DNA of 64,000 nt from Blastococcus sp. CT_GayMR16 (lineage in GTDB: Bacteria; Actinomycetota; Actinomycetes; Mycobacteriales; Geodermatophilaceae), in NCBI RefSeq assembly GCF_004570875.1, contig NZ_SPQK01000020.1, positions 1 through 64,000 on the forward strand, written 5' to 3'. This document shows positions 17,806 to 25,775 of the stretch, piece after piece; the first letter of the stretch is position 1; the number at the start of each line of letters is the position of its first letter. The translations under genes were made by a program, and so were the position numbers. Below the pieces are notes generated by a model. That model was not told the origin of the DNA and searched no databases. It saw nothing but the letters and a program-made list of their open reading frames with translations.

Positions 17806-17825
17806 CGGTGCGGCAGGGTGGTGCC

Positions 17826-18656
17826 GTGGACAGCTTCCGCCGTGACGGCCTCACCTTCGACGTCCGCGACGCCGGCCCTGCGGACGGCGAGCCCGTCGTC
17901 CTCCTGCACGGCTTTCCGCAGGACTCGGCCGCCTGGGACCTGGTGGCGCCGGCGCTGCACCAGGCGGGCCTGCGCACGCTCGCCCCGGACCAGCGCGGCT
18001 GCTCCCCCATGGCCCGGCCCCGCGGCCGCGGCCGGTACCGCCTGCGCGAGACGACCGCCGACGTCCTCGCGCTGATGGACGCCGCCGGGCTGGAGAGCGC
18101 CCACGTCGTGGGGCACGACTGGGGCGGCATCGTGGCCTGGGCGCTGGCCGCGTGGCACCCCGACCGGGTGCGGACGCTGACCGCGCTCTCGGTGCCGCAC
18201 CCCGCGGCGATGGCGAAGGCCATGGTGACCAGCGACCAGGCGCTCCGGTCGTACTACATGTTCGCCTTCCAGCTCCCCTACCTGCCCGAACGGCTGCTGC
18301 TGTCCGGCGGGGGGACGCCGCTGCGCCGGATGCTGCGCAGCGGTGGCCTGTCCCGCGAGGCCGCCGCCCACTACGTCGCCCGGATGCACGAGCCGGGGGC
18401 GCTCAGCGCGGCCCTCGGCTGGTACCGCGCGCTGCCGATGAGCGGCCGCGACCGGGTGGGCGTTGTCCGCGTGCCCACGCTGCACATGTGGAGCACCGGC
18501 GACGCGTTCCTCGGCCGCGCCGGGATCGACGCCACGGCGCGCTTCGTCGACGCCCCCTACCGGCTCGAGGTCCTCGAGGACGTCTCGCACTGGATCCCCG
18601 AGCTGGCCGCGGACCGCGTCGCCGAGCTGGTCACCGCGCACGTCCGAACCGCCTGA
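17826..18656 (+). CDS. alpha/beta hydrolase, epoxide hydrolase-like
   Basis: 276 residues. It has HGFPQDS (oxyanion hole), GHDWGGIVAWALA with an Asp nucleophile as in epoxide hydrolases and dehalogenases, and DVSHWIPE with the catalytic His. GTG 17826 is chosen because AGGG lies about 9 bases upstream; GTG 17808 lacks a site. It starts 20 bases after the TetR gene and is probably in the same transcript. A role in clearing a reactive epoxide or side product of the Paa pathway is a guess from context. Confidence 0.82.
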   Translation: MDSFRRDGLTFDVRDAGPADGEPVVLLHGFPQDSAAWDLVAPALHQAGLRTLAPDQRGCSPMARPRGRGRYRLRETTADVLALMDAAGLESAHVVGHDWGGIVAWALAAWHPDRVRTLTALSVPHPAAMAKAMVTSDQALRSYYMFAFQLPYLPERLLLSGGGTPLRRMLRSGGLSREAAAHYVARMHEPGALSAALGWYRALPMSGRDRVGVVRVPTLHMWSTGDAFLGRAGIDATARFVDAPYRLEVLEDVSHWIPELAADRVAELVTAHVRTA

Positions 18657-18660
18657 CCGC

Positions 18661-18713
18661 GCTTTCGTACCGAAAGCACCTCCTGAGTTGGTGCTTTCGG
18701 TACCGAAAGCACC
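18661..18713. terminator. clustered GCTTTCG/CGAAAGC palindromes between convergent genes
   Basis: Four hexamer-plus elements alternate: GCTTTCG (18661), CGAAAGC (18671), then a perfect 24-base palindrome 18690-18713 containing both again around GGTACC. Two hairpins can form in either transcript, so this looks like a bidirectional terminator between the hydrolase and the SRPBCC gene, whose stop codon overlaps it. An unusual sequence for a terminator, since it has no T-run. Confidence 0.6.
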
Positions 18714-19147
18714 TAGAGGGCGGCGAGGTAGTGCGGGAACAGCGTCGACCAGCCCTGCTGGTTGCGGTCGCGCCATGCCCCGCCCCGGGAACCGAGCCGC
18801 TCCCAGCCGGAGTGCTCGATCTCGACCCGGGTCGCCGACTCCCCCGCAGGGACGAAGCGGACGGCGACGTCCGTGGCGTCGGCCCGGTCGGCGCGCAGGA
18901 ACCAGAGGTAGTCCAGGCGGTGCGGCGGCTCCCACACCGTGACCTCGCCCCAGTCGTGCTCGACGCCGTCCGCCGTCCGCTCGTAGATCCGCCCGCCGGG
19001 CCGGCCCTCGAGGGCGACGCGCAGATCCCGTTCCCCCGTGACCGTGTGGTCGGCCGGCCACCAGGTGCCGATGCCGGCCGTCCAGACGGTGAAGGCGTGC
19101 TCCACGGGGCAGGCGACCTCGAAGGAGAACCGGAGCGGCTCGGTCAC
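18713..19147 (-). CDS. SRPBCC (AHSA1-like) protein
   Basis: 144 residues from GTG 19147, overlapping the ArsR stop (GTGA). The fold is START/Bet v1-like: VACPVEHAFTVWTAGIGTWWP at the start, GGRIYERTADG in the middle, and GWERLGSRGGAWRDRNQQGW near the end. Such proteins are commonly coupled to ArsR regulators in actinobacteria; the bound ligand is unknown. It ends within the palindrome cluster. Confidence 0.85.
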   Translation of the reverse strand: MTEPLRFSFEVACPVEHAFTVWTAGIGTWWPADHTVTGERDLRVALEGRPGGRIYERTADGVEHDWGEVTVWEPPHRLDYLWFLRADRADATDVAVRFVPAGESATRVEIEHSGWERLGSRGGAWRDRNQQGWSTLFPHYLAAL

Positions 19148-19464
19148 GGCCGGCCCTCGGTGTTCTCCGCGACCAGCCGGAACCGCGCGGCGGCCTCGCC
19201 CCACACGCGCTCCAGGTAGGCCTGGACAGCGGTGAGCCCCTCCTCCTGAAGCCGGTAGATCCGCCGCGCCCCACGTGGCTCCTCGACGACGAGCCCGGCC
19301 TCCTTCAGCAGGCGGAGATGGCGGGAGACAGCCGGCCGGCTGACCGGCAGCCGCTCAGCGAGCTCCTGGACCGACCGGTCGCCCTCCCCGAGCAGACTCA
19401 GGATGGCCCGCCGGGTCGGGTCGCCGAGCGCCTCGAAGGGATCCCGTCCGGGGACCTCAGGCAC
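19144..19464 (-). CDS. ArsR-family transcriptional regulator
   Basis: 106 residues. The winged helix is complete: FEALGDPTRRAILSLLGEG, then VQELAERLPVSRPAVSRHLRLLKEAGLV and the wing PRGARRIYRL. No metal-binding Cys or His pair is seen, so it is not a metal sensor of the classic type; the family is the SRPBCC-linked ArsR group. GTG 19464 overlaps the upstream SRPBCC gene by 8 bases and the downstream one by 4, so all three are coupled. Confidence 0.9.
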   Translation of the reverse strand: MPEVPGRDPFEALGDPTRRAILSLLGEGDRSVQELAERLPVSRPAVSRHLRLLKEAGLVVEEPRGARRIYRLQEEGLTAVQAYLERVWGEAAARFRLVAENTEGRP

Positions 19465-19879
19465 CGGACTCGACGCGGCGCTTGAGCCCGGCGACGAACT
19501 GGTCGAACGACGGCTGGAGGTCGGGCATGCTGCGCCAGATCAGGCCGAGCAGCGGGCCGGTGTACTCCTCGCGCATGCGGACGACGGTGCCGTCGCCGTC
19601 CGGGGTCAGCGTGTAGGTGCGAACGCCCCGGAAGAGTCCGAGCGGCATGCCGCCGGTGAACTCCATCCGGTGCGGGGCCTCCACGGTGGTGACCTTCACG
19701 GGGAACGCCCGGCCGGGCGCGGCCGCGGAGCGGATCGTCACCTTCTCGCCGAGAGCGACGCGTCCCTCCACCCCGGTGACGCCGGAGTCCCACGACGACC
19801 ATGCAGCGGCGTCGCCGAGCACGGTCCAGACCTCGTCCGGACTCGCGCCGATCGTCGCCGTCGACTCGTAGCACTTCAC
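19457..19879 (-). CDS. SRPBCC (polyketide cyclase/dehydrase-like) protein
   Basis: 140 residues from GTG 19879, which follows GGGAGG by about 6 bases. START-like fold: STATIGASPDEVWTVLGDAAAWSSWDSGV at the start, TYTLTPDGDGTVVRMREEYTG in the middle and a long C-terminal helix. It is the first gene of the SRPBCC-ArsR-SRPBCC operon, under two inverted repeats. The ligand is unknown. Confidence 0.85.
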   Translation of the reverse strand: MKCYESTATIGASPDEVWTVLGDAAAWSSWDSGVTGVEGRVALGEKVTIRSAAAPGRAFPVKVTTVEAPHRMEFTGGMPLGLFRGVRTYTLTPDGDGTVVRMREEYTGPLLGLIWRSMPDLQPSFDQFVAGLKRRVESGA

Positions 19880-19898
19880 AAGAACCTCCCCGGGTGTG

Positions 19899-19932
19899 GT
19901 AACCGATCGGTTACGGTAACTCGGCGGTTACC
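19899..19932 (-). promoter_or_regulatory. two TetR-like operators in front of the SRPBCC-ArsR operon
   Basis: GTAACCGATCGGTTAC is a perfect 16-base palindrome at 19899-19914, and GGTAAC-5-GGTTACC a looser one at 19915-19932. They lie 20-53 bases upstream of the first start and overlap the 3' end of the monooxygenase gene. The half-site is more like those of TetR regulators than ArsR sites. The regulator is not identified. Confidence 0.65.
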
Positions 19933-21481
19933 ATAGCCCGCCGTCCGTGAGAGGGGAACCCACGCGCGCCCTGAGCACCGGGCCGGCCACCGGCGGCCCG
20001 AACCAGGTGGTGAGCGCGTCCTCGAGCCCCGCTCCGGTCCCGTCTCCCACCCAGGCCACATGCCCGTCGGGTCGGATCAGTACGGCTGCGGGAGCGGGGA
20101 CTGCACCGATCACCGGCAGCTCCCACGCGCCGTCGTAGGAGGCGTCCACCACCTGCACGCGATCCCGCCACGCCCCCACGTCGACGCTGCCCCGCTCCCC
20201 GAGGTTCAGCAGCACCGGGCGGGCAGGATGCAGGAGGGTGAACACCCGCAGCGGGCCGGCGGGGGTCACCAGATCGAGATCGGGCATGCGGCACCCGAGC
20301 AGCGGGTGTCCCGCACCGAGGTCGTAGCGGACGTCCAGGCCGGAGAGCAGTCCGGCGACGTGGCGGCGCGGCTCGTCCATGTCCATCAGCTCGGCCATCA
20401 GGTCGCGCACGGCCTCGATCCGCGGGTCGGGCCGCTGGAGGGCGCTCATCGCCATCGTCTGCCGCAACGCGCGGGCCCCGGCCGGGTGCCGCTCGGCGGA
20501 ATAGGTGTCCAGGAGGCTGTCCGGTGAGACGCCCCTGACCACCTGGGCGAGCTTCCACCCCAGGTTCACCGCGTCCTGGATGCCGAGGCCGATCCCCTGC
20601 CCGCCCGAGGGGTGGTGGATGTGCGCGGCGTCGCCGGCCAGCAGCACCCGCCCGTCGCGATAGGTCGCTGCCTGCCGCGTGGCATCGGTGAACCTGGAGA
20701 TCCAGGTGGGGCTGTGGATCCCGTAGTCGGTCCCGCAGGCGGCGACGAGGGCCTCGCTGAGGTCGCGCAGGGTCGGGTCGCTGTTCGGTCCGACGTGCGC
20801 TTCGGTCACCATGATCCCCACCGGCCCCCGGTCCGCGTAGACCACCTCGCCGTCGCAGATCACGTACTCCGTCCTGCCGAAGGCGAGGAGGCCGGCAGGA
20901 GTGCGGCGGGTGCCCAGTTCCGGCTCCTCGGCCACCTCGGCCTCGCCGATCAGGCTGCTCGTCGTCGCCTCCCAACCGGGGAACTCGATGCCGGCCGCCT
21001 TGCGGATGACACTGCGCCCGCCGTCGGCCCCGACGAGATACGCGGTCCGGATCGGCTCGCCGCCGGCCAGGTGGACGACGACACCGGCGTCGTCCTGGGC
21101 GAAGCCGATCACCTCTCCTCGGTGGATCGGCACCGACAGCTCGTCGACCCAGCCGGCCAGGATGCGTTCGATGTGTTTCTGCCACAGGCCGAGCGTGTAC
21201 GGGTGGCGGGTCGGGAAGTCGCCGGCGTCCAGCATCCTGTTGCCGGTGCCTGCCGCCTGGGCCACCTGCCCCTCCGCGAGGAACCGATCAGCGATGCCCC
21301 GCTGGTCGAGGATCTCGATCGTGCGGGAGTGGAAGCCGCCGGCACGCGAGCCCACCAGTTCCCGGGTCGGCCGCCGCTCGACGATCGCGACATCGATCCC
21401 CGCCAGCGCCAGCTCAGCGGCCAGCATCAATCCGGTCGGCCCGCCTCCGGCAACGAGCACATCCACCATGTCGTCCCCCAT
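19928..21481 (-). CDS. FAD-dependent monooxygenase, Rox-like
   Basis: 517 residues, same class A flavoprotein family as the Rox gene at 3.9-5.5 kb but clearly diverged. Motifs: VLVAGGGPTGLMLAAELALAG at the N-terminus, VGADGGRSVIRKAAG near 150, and GDAAHIHHPSGGQGIGLGIQDA near 282. The C-terminal thioredoxin-like part ends in [16 protein letters not shown]. An antibiotic- or aromatic-hydroxylating role is likely; a rifamycin-element-like palindrome 41 bases upstream suggests rifamycins. ATG 21481 and ATG 21469 are both possible starts. Confidence 0.82.
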   Translation of the reverse strand: MGDDMVDVLVAGGGPTGLMLAAELALAGIDVAIVERRPTRELVGSRAGGFHSRTIEILDQRGIADRFLAEGQVAQAAGTGNRMLDAGDFPTRHPYTLGLWQKHIERILAGWVDELSVPIHRGEVIGFAQDDAGVVVHLAGGEPIRTAYLVGADGGRSVIRKAAGIEFPGWEATTSSLIGEAEVAEEPELGTRRTPAGLLAFGRTEYVICDGEVVYADRGPVGIMVTEAHVGPNSDPTLRDLSEALVAACGTDYGIHSPTWISRFTDATRQAATYRDGRVLLAGDAAHIHHPSGGQGIGLGIQDAVNLGWKLAQVVRGVSPDSLLDTYSAERHPAGARALRQTMAMSALQRPDPRIEAVRDLMAELMDMDEPRRHVAGLLSGLDVRYDLGAGHPLLGCRMPDLDLVTPAGPLRVFTLLHPARPVLLNLGERGSVDVGAWRDRVQVVDASYDGAWELPVIGAVPAPAAVLIRPDGHVAWVGDGTGAGLEDALTTWFGPPVAGPVLRARVGSPLTDGGLW

Positions 21482-21521
21482 GTCTCCCGTTCCGGCACGG
21501 CCGCGAAGTGTGGGGGACGAC

Positions 21522-21543
21522 GGGGGCCTTGCCGCAAGCCCCC
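21522..21543. promoter_or_regulatory. rifamycin-associated-element-like palindrome
   Basis: The 22-base inverted repeat has the core TTGCGGCAAG flanked by G-run and C-run arms (minus-strand reading). It corresponds, as I remember it, to the 19-bp rifamycin-associated element found upstream of rox, rph and helR genes. On the plus strand TTGCCG at 21529-21534 lies inside it, and TATACG follows at 21552-21557 with a 17-base spacer, a good promoter reading towards the gene at 21635. Towards the monooxygenase only a weak -10 is seen. Confidence 0.75.
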
Positions 21544-21634
21544 CTCCGCGCTATACGTTGAAGTGGCAGGGAGCGACGCTGGGTGCCGGGTTGACCGGTA
21601 TCGCGTCATGGGTCCAGGACCTCGGTGGAGCGAC

Positions 21635-23047
21635 ATGGTCAGCGAGAGCCTCTACCGGCAGCTGGTACCGGAGGCGCCGCTGTACCGGCGCACCGACCGT
21701 GACCCGGTCAGCGACGAGTCGCGGGCGCGCTACGAGTCGCTGCGGTCGGCCGCCCCGCCCACGCCCGGGCTGACCGATCCCCGGCTGCACTCCACGTGGC
21801 AGGGGCAGATCGCGCAGATCCTGTTCGCGTTCCCCGCGTGGGCGGTCGAGGACCAGGAGTCCGCCACGGCGTACCGCTCGGTCATCGGCGCCCTGCGAGC
21901 GGGCACCGAGTTCGTGGTCGTGCACGCCGCCGGCGCCCGGGCCGCCGTCGAGGAGTGGTTCGACTCGGCCGGGCACGCCGACACCGTCACCTACGTGCCG
22001 TTGCCGGACTACGTCAGCTTCACCGACTGGGCCGAGGACGCCTACGTGGCGCTGGCCGACGCCATCGATGACACCCGGTACCTGATGGAGCCGTGGGAGT
22101 TCCAGCGCGCCGGCGACGCGCTCATCGCCGACGCCGTCGAGGAGCACACCGGCATCCGCGCCTCGCAGGCGCCGCTGATCTTCCAGGGCGGCAACTGCCT
22201 CATCGGGGACGACTTCTGGTTCCTCGGCACCGACTACTTCGCCGACAGCATCGTCCTGCTCCGCCGCGGCCGGTCACCGGTGGAGCTCCCCGACGGGGCC
22301 GACCTGTCCGCCGCCGTCCGTCGGTTGTTCCACGACTACGTCGAAGCGGGACGGCGGCTCGACCTCGTCGGTACCCGCAAGCCGATCGCCGTCCCGGACT
22401 TCCGGGGACGACGGGAAGGGGACCAGTACTTCCTGGACCTGCCTTCGGGCGGCACCGGCGCCTTCCAGCCGATCTTCCACATCGACATGTTCGTGACTCT
22501 GGTCGGGCGCGAGGAGGGCCGGTTCGTCGTCCTGGTGGGCGACCCGTCGCAGGCCGACGAGCTGCTGGGCTCGACCTCCCCGTACGACCTGCGCGAGGTG
22601 TACGACCAGATCGCCGCCACGCTCGCCGCGGCTGGCTTCGACGTGCGGCGCAACCCGCTCGTGCACCGGAGCACGGTGGCGCAGAGCCTGTCCCTGGCCG
22701 ACCTGCGGGCGATCGCCGAACGGGAGAAGGACGCCGCCCTGACCCAGGCGGTGCGCGAGCTGTCGGCCGCCGGGGCGCAGGCAGACACGAACGTGACGGT
22801 CCGCGACTGGCACCACGTCACCTGGAACAACTGCCTGGTGGAGAACAGTGCGGCAGTCGGACGCCACGTCTACCTGCCGACCTTCGGCCACGGCCCCGAG
22901 AGCGACCTCGCCGTCGTCGACGACCACATGAGGCAGCTGTGGGCGGACCTCGGCTTCGAGGTCCACCTGCTCGCCGACTTCACCTCCTTCGCCCGCCGGC
23001 AGGGCGTCGTCCACTGCATCAAGAAGTACCTGCGTCGCGGCGACTGA
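21635..23047 (+). CDS. guanidine-modifying-enzyme superfamily protein (PAD/agmatine-deiminase-like)
   Basis: 470 residues. ATG 21635 follows GGAG by about 5 bases; the in-frame ATG 21608 lacks a site. Three catalytic-type segments appear in the family order: FQGGNCLIGDDFWFLGTD near 187, FHIDMFVTLVG near 284 and the C-terminal VVHCIKKYLRR with the candidate nucleophile Cys. The segment WHHVTWNNCLVEN (about 390) lies before it. A deiminase or amidinotransferase acting on a guanidino or related group is likely; the substrate is unknown. Its promoter contains the rifamycin-element-like palindrome. Confidence 0.72.
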   Translation: MVSESLYRQLVPEAPLYRRTDRDPVSDESRARYESLRSAAPPTPGLTDPRLHSTWQGQIAQILFAFPAWAVEDQESATAYRSVIGALRAGTEFVVVHAAGARAAVEEWFDSAGHADTVTYVPLPDYVSFTDWAEDAYVALADAIDDTRYLMEPWEFQRAGDALIADAVEEHTGIRASQAPLIFQGGNCLIGDDFWFLGTDYFADSIVLLRRGRSPVELPDGADLSAAVRRLFHDYVEAGRRLDLVGTRKPIAVPDFRGRREGDQYFLDLPSGGTGAFQPIFHIDMFVTLVGREEGRFVVLVGDPSQADELLGSTSPYDLREVYDQIAATLAAAGFDVRRNPLVHRSTVAQSLSLADLRAIAEREKDAALTQAVRELSAAGAQADTNVTVRDWHHVTWNNCLVENSAAVGRHVYLPTFGHGPESDLAVVDDHMRQLWADLGFEVHLLADFTSFARRQGVVHCIKKYLRRGD

Positions 23048-23086
23048 CCTGGTCAGCCGGCCGCCCGCGGAGCACAGTCACGCGTC

Positions 23087-23425
23087 ATGAGTCTCGATCC
23101 GGTGGAGTCCAACCCCCAGCACTACGCGGTCGTCTTCGAGAACGACCGGGTGCGCGTCCTGGAGTACACCGACCGGCCCGGGGACCGGACGACGCCGCAC
23201 GAGCACCCCGACAGCGTGATGCACACGCTGAGCGCGTTCCGGAGACGGCTGCACTCCGGGGACGCGCACCGGGACGTCGAGATGCCGGCCGGCCTCACCG
23301 GCTGGCTGCCGGCGCAGCAGCACGCCGGCGAGAACATCGGCGACACCCCGACCCACGTGCTCTTCGTCGAGCTCAAGGAAGGGTCAGCGACAGGCGGGGC
23401 GATGGTCAGCTTGGGCCCCGAATGA
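23087..23425 (+). CDS. small cupin-domain protein
   Basis: 112 residues forming one compact beta-barrel-like sequence: VFENDRVRVLEYTDRPGDRTTPHEHPDSV with metal-binding His residues (HEH), then GWLPAQQHAGENIGDTPTHVLFVELKE. This matches small single-cupin proteins of unknown substrate. It starts 39 bases after the deiminase-like gene on the same strand and overlaps the next gene (ATGA), so the three may form one transcript. Confidence 0.75.
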   Translation: MSLDPVESNPQHYAVVFENDRVRVLEYTDRPGDRTTPHEHPDSVMHTLSAFRRRLHSGDAHRDVEMPAGLTGWLPAQQHAGENIGDTPTHVLFVELKEGSATGGAMVSLGPE

Positions 23426-23619
23426 CCGACGACGCCCCCGGTCTGCCGACGAATCTCGGCGCACCGGCGACCCGCGCGCTCCGGGCAGCCGGGTACACCG
23501 ACCTGGCGGGGCTGGCCGATGTGCCCGCCGCCGAGCTGGTGCGGTTGCACGGCGTGGGTCCGAAGGCGCTGGGCCGTCTGCAGGAGGCGCTGCAGGCGGC
23601 GGGACTGTCGCTCGGCTGA
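23422..23619 (+). CDS. small helix-hairpin-helix protein
   Basis: 65 residues; nearly the whole protein is one helix-hairpin-helix unit, LGAPATRALRAAGYTDLAGLADVP then LVRLHGVGPKALGRLQEALQAAGL. The GVGPKA turn is the non-specific DNA-phosphate contact of the fold. It may bind DNA, or act as a protein module as in RNA polymerase alpha-like domains. ATG overlaps the cupin stop. Confidence 0.8.
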   Translation: MTDDAPGLPTNLGAPATRALRAAGYTDLAGLADVPAAELVRLHGVGPKALGRLQEALQAAGLSLG

Positions 23620-23625
23620 CCGACC

Positions 23626-23976
23626 TCAGAGGTCGAAGGCCGTGGGGTGGCGCGCCTCGTAGAGACCGAGTCGCCCGCCGCCGGGCAGGCGGATGGTCGT
23701 CAGCCGTCCCCACCCCTGGTCGCTGACCGGCCCGTCGAAGGTCACCCCGCGCGCGCTGAACTCCGTCACGCTCTCGTCGACGTCGTCGCACACGAGGTAG
23801 AGCTCCACGGCACCCGAGGTGTCCGCCGGGTGCACCGCGACCTCGCCCGGTGGCAGCTGGAGGATCGTCCAGCCGCCGCCGGCATCGGCCGTGGGAAGGG
23901 GCAGCAGGTCCTGCAGGAAGGCGCGGTCGGCCTCCGCGTCGGTGCTGTACAGGATGACGTGCGCGCCCCGGATCAT
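23626..23976 (-). CDS. glyoxalase/VOC-family protein
   Basis: 116 residues with the paired beta-alpha-beta modules of the vicinal-oxygen-chelate fold: HVILYSTDAEADRAFLQDLLPLP, VELYLVCDDVDESVTEFSARGV, and the end LPGGGRLGLYEARHPTA. Candidate metal ligands are His6 and Glu110. Single-domain members bind metals, antibiotics or small metabolites; which applies here is not evident. It converges on the helix-hairpin-helix gene with 6 bases between stops. Confidence 0.82.
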   Translation of the reverse strand: MIRGAHVILYSTDAEADRAFLQDLLPLPTADAGGGWTILQLPPGEVAVHPADTSGAVELYLVCDDVDESVTEFSARGVTFDGPVSDQGWGRLTTIRLPGGGRLGLYEARHPTAFDL

Positions 23977-24048
23977 CCGCCCAACCTAGGGCCGGCACGG
24001 TGACCGGTCGCACCGGTTGCCCGTCACCGCTCCGGGTAGCGGCTGCTC

Positions 24049-25122
24049 ATGGCTGAATTCACCAGCGACCACCTCCGCGGGATGACGGTCGCCGTCACCG
24101 GCGCCAGCGGAAACCTCGGGACGGCGCTGCTCCGGCGGCTGACCGCACCTGATGCCGGGGTGGCCGAGGTCCGCGGGCTGGCCCGCCGGCAACCTCCGGA
24201 CGTCGCGCCCTACTCCGGCGTCCGGTGGCACCTGGCCGACCTCGGCGGGCCGCGCAGCGAGGACACGCTCGCCGAGTTCATGGACGGCGTCGACGCCGTC
24301 GTCCATCTCGCCTGGGCGCTGCAGCCCGGCCGTCAGCCCGACGACCTGCGGCGGGTCAACGTCGAGGGCACCCGCCGCGTGATGCGCGCCGCCGGGGTCG
24401 CCGGGGTGCGCCACGTCGTGCACATGTCCTCGATCGGCGCCTACGCGCCGGGGGCGGTCGGGCAGCGCGTGGCGGAGGACTGGCCGACGACCGGCATCCC
24501 TAGCGCGCAGTACAGCCGGGACAAGTCCGAGGCCGAGCGCGTCGTCCGCGAGGTGTCGGCCCGGCACCCCGAGATGACGGTGAGCGTCGTCCGGCCGACG
24601 CTGGTCCTCCAGCCCGACGCCGGCAGCGAGATCGGCCGCTACTTCCTCGGGCCGCTGGTGTTCGGCGCCGCCCGGATGCTGCCAGGTGCGGTGGCCCGGC
24701 TGCTCCCCCTGCCGCTCCCCCGGCTGGCGGTCTCGTTCGTGCACGCCGACGACGTCGCCGACGCCGTGGTGCGGATGCTCGACCGCCGCGCTCCTGGTCC
24801 GTTCAACCTCGCGGCCGAACCCCTGTTGGACGGCAACGGCCTGGCCCGCGCCCTGGGAACGGTGCGGATCCCCGTTCCCGCGCTCGCCGTCCGGACGTCG
24901 GTGCAGGCGGCGTTCGCCGCGCACGTCATCCCGACGGAGCCGGGGTGGGTGGACATCGGCACCCGGGTCCCGGCGCTCAACACGAGCCGCGCCCGGAAGC
25001 TCCTGGACTGGGCGCCGGTGCATCGCGGGGACGAGGTGCTGCGGGACTTCGTCGCCGCCCTCGGCCGCGGGGAGGGAGCGCCCGGCCCGCTGCTGCGGCC
25101 GGCCGGCCGCCCGGCTCCTTGA
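24049..25122 (+). CDS. NAD-dependent epimerase/dehydratase family protein
   Basis: 357 residues, extended short-chain dehydrogenase. The cofactor loop VAVTGASGNLGTALLRRL lies at 12-29, the catalytic Ser is in VHMSSIGAYAPG near 128, and the Tyr-x3-Lys pair is YSRDKSEAERVV near 155. The end shows substrate-domain features of nucleoside-diphosphate-sugar epimerases. The substrate is unknown. A G-rich hairpin at 25147-25169 follows the stop and may terminate it. Confidence 0.88.
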   Translation: MAEFTSDHLRGMTVAVTGASGNLGTALLRRLTAPDAGVAEVRGLARRQPPDVAPYSGVRWHLADLGGPRSEDTLAEFMDGVDAVVHLAWALQPGRQPDDLRRVNVEGTRRVMRAAGVAGVRHVVHMSSIGAYAPGAVGQRVAEDWPTTGIPSAQYSRDKSEAERVVREVSARHPEMTVSVVRPTLVLQPDAGSEIGRYFLGPLVFGAARMLPGAVARLLPLPLPRLAVSFVHADDVADAVVRMLDRRAPGPFNLAAEPLLDGNGLARALGTVRIPVPALAVRTSVQAAFAAHVIPTEPGWVDIGTRVPALNTSRARKLLDWAPVHRGDEVLRDFVAALGRGEGAPGPLLRPAGRPAP

Positions 25123-25146
25123 ACCACCCGGGCCGGCGCCCGCGCG

Positions 25147-25169
25147 TCCTGAAGGGGGGCTTTCAGGGA
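25147..25169 (+). terminator. hairpin downstream of the epimerase gene
   Basis: TCCTGAA and TTTCAGGGA can pair across a G-run 25 bases after the stop of the epimerase gene. The G-rich loop and missing T-tract make it a weak candidate for an intrinsic terminator. It is not a convincing copy of the dispersed repeat. Confidence 0.4.
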
Positions 25170-25228
25170 CACCCAACTCCCGAGGTGACGGGGGTGCATG
25201 AGTTGCGCATGCTGGAACCATCCTGCGG

Positions 25229-25696
25229 ATGACGACACCGATCGGTCTGGAAGCGCAGCGACCCAACCCCGCACTCGAACCGCTGGCGCCGCTACTGGGC
25301 GAATGGCGCACGACCGGGACGCATCCGCTGGTGCCAGGAACGACCTTCCATGGCCGTACATCGTTCGCATGGCACCAGGGCGGTGCCTTCGTATTGATGC
25401 GCTCCGAGATCGATGAGCCGGAGATCCCCAGCGGCGTAGCGGTGATCGGCTCCGATGACGCCGCCGGCACCTTCACGATGATCTACTTCGATGAACGCGA
25501 CATCTCTCGCCGATACACCGTCGAGGTCGGCGACGGCGAGGTGTCGTGGCACCGCGACGAGGCGGGGTTCGCCCAGCGGATGGTCCTCACCGTCGCCGGC
25601 GACGGCAGCCGACTCGACGCCAAGGGGACCATGTCGCACGAGGGGGGCCCGTGGGAGGACGACCTACGGCTGACCTACGAGCGCATCGACTCATAA
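25229..25696 (+). CDS. heme/fatty-acid-binding-barrel-like hypothetical protein
   Basis: 155 residues, all-beta pattern: LEPLAPLLGEWRTTGTHPLVPG at the start, GRTSFAWHQGGAFVLMRSEID, then a run of strands FTMIYFDERDISRRYTVEVGDGEVSWHRD and the end GGPWEDDLRLTYERIDS. This resembles the DUF1579/nitrobindin-like barrels used to bind heme or lipids. Codon use is less GC-biased at the 5' end than in its neighbours, which may mean recent arrival. The start is ATG 25229; no clear ribosome-binding site is seen. Confidence 0.65.
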   Translation: MTTPIGLEAQRPNPALEPLAPLLGEWRTTGTHPLVPGTTFHGRTSFAWHQGGAFVLMRSEIDEPEIPSGVAVIGSDDAAGTFTMIYFDERDISRRYTVEVGDGEVSWHRDEAGFAQRMVLTVAGDGSRLDAKGTMSHEGGPWEDDLRLTYERIDS

Positions 25697-25775
25697 GGCG
25701 ACCCAGCGTGTCCGCTGGTTCTGGCCGGCTCGCCCCCGGGTGCTTCGAGCCGCGCCTGGAGGGCCGCGGGGGTCA

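Noticed and set aside
25147-25169. Sixth copy of the dispersed repeat
   Set aside because: TCAGGGACACCCAACTCCCGAGG resembles part of copy E, but the AAGGACC and GGGCCCC blocks are missing and spacing differs.
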